A DNA stretch of 5,654 bases from Chloroflexota bacterium (GTDB taxonomy: Bacteria; Chloroflexota; Anaerolineae; Ardenticatenales; Ardenticatenaceae): contig DOUV01000438.1 in the NCBI GenBank assembly GCA_003520455.1, forward strand, positions 1-5,654. The letters run 5' to 3'. A program made the position numbers and the translations under genes. The notes below the pieces were generated by a model. That model was not told where the DNA came from, made no database searches, and saw only the letters and a program-made list of their open reading frames with translations. Of the stretch, positions 5,507 through 5,654 are shown one piece after another. The first letter of the stretch is position 1. Every line of letters begins with the position of its first letter.

Positions 5507-5654
5507 GTGAGGGCCCGTCGCCACATCATTTTCTCGCTGCCAATAGCCCTGCTACTCGCAACACTCCTTGGGAGCGCCTTCTTTGATTCGGCGACATCCC
5601 TCGACGTGCCGTCCGCGACGGGTCAGGCCAGCGTCGCCCCCGCCGGCGGCCCGG
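5507..5654 (+). CDS. N-terminus of a predicted exported protein; partial
   Basis: From a GTG at 5507 the frame stays open to the window edge for 49 codons. It encodes a basic N-terminus (MRARRH) followed by a hydrophobic core (IIFSLPIALLLATLLGSAFF, residues 7-26), then a small-residue, Ser/Thr/Ala/Pro-rich stretch. This is the layout of a Sec signal peptide or an N-terminal membrane anchor. No lipobox cysteine is seen in the visible part. The gap to the HEAT-repeat gene is 14 bp on the same strand, so it is probably the next gene of the operon. The mature domain is outside the window, so the function cannot be named. Confidence 0.6.
   Translation, partial: MRARRHIIFSLPIALLLATLLGSAFFDSATSLDVPSATGQASVAPAGGP

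Noticed and set aside
5018..5586. Alternative plus-strand frames of 153 and 143 codons over the HEAT gene end
   Set aside because: They are Arg/Pro/Ser-rich shifted-frame readings of the HEAT repeats. The second would also run over the ribosome binding site and start of the exported protein.
1..5654. CRISPR array, tRNA, rRNA, insertion sequence or integrase
   Set aside because: No regularly spaced repeats, no tRNA-like cloverleaf, no rRNA-like sequence, no transposase or integrase motifs and no terminal inverted repeats were seen on either strand.

Overview
The window is very GC-rich bacterial DNA, densely coding and with strong GC bias at third codon positions. The combination of a bacterial NurA nuclease, a stand-alone HAS-barrel protein, a HEAT-repeat protein and a large membrane protein ending in an ILEI/FAM3-type (GG) domain is most familiar to me from Chloroflexota. 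That assignment is inference from gene content; no rRNA or other marker gene is present.

Layout: two transcription units diverge from a roughly 197-bp intergenic region. On the minus strand, one reading frame runs from an ATG at 2583 to the left edge of the window (861 codons, no stop, C-terminus missing). It encodes a multi-pass membrane protein of GT-C-like architecture, a soluble extracytoplasmic region rich in predicted beta strands, and a clear ILEI/FAM3 domain at the end. All plus-strand open frames over positions 1-2580 are antisense shadows of this gene.

On the plus strand a compact set of genes looks like one operon: a NurA-family nuclease (2781-3959), a stand-alone HAS-barrel protein that matches the N-terminal part of HerA but has no ATPase (3998-4615), a HEAT-repeat protein (4593-5492, overlapping its predecessor), and the start of an exported protein with a signal-peptide-like N-terminus (GTG at 5507, cut by the right edge). 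The operon is preceded by a perfect TATAAT box that lies at the centre of a nested inverted repeat, a candidate operator.

How the genes may work together: NurA normally acts with the hexameric HerA translocase in DNA-end processing, and HerA contacts NurA through its HAS barrel. Here the HAS barrel is encoded alone directly after NurA, and no HerA motor is visible in the window. The HAS protein may therefore be a dedicated NurA partner or an adaptor to a motor encoded elsewhere, and the HEAT-repeat protein may be a scaffold. The divergent membrane protein is probably functionally separate, in cell-surface glycan or envelope biology.
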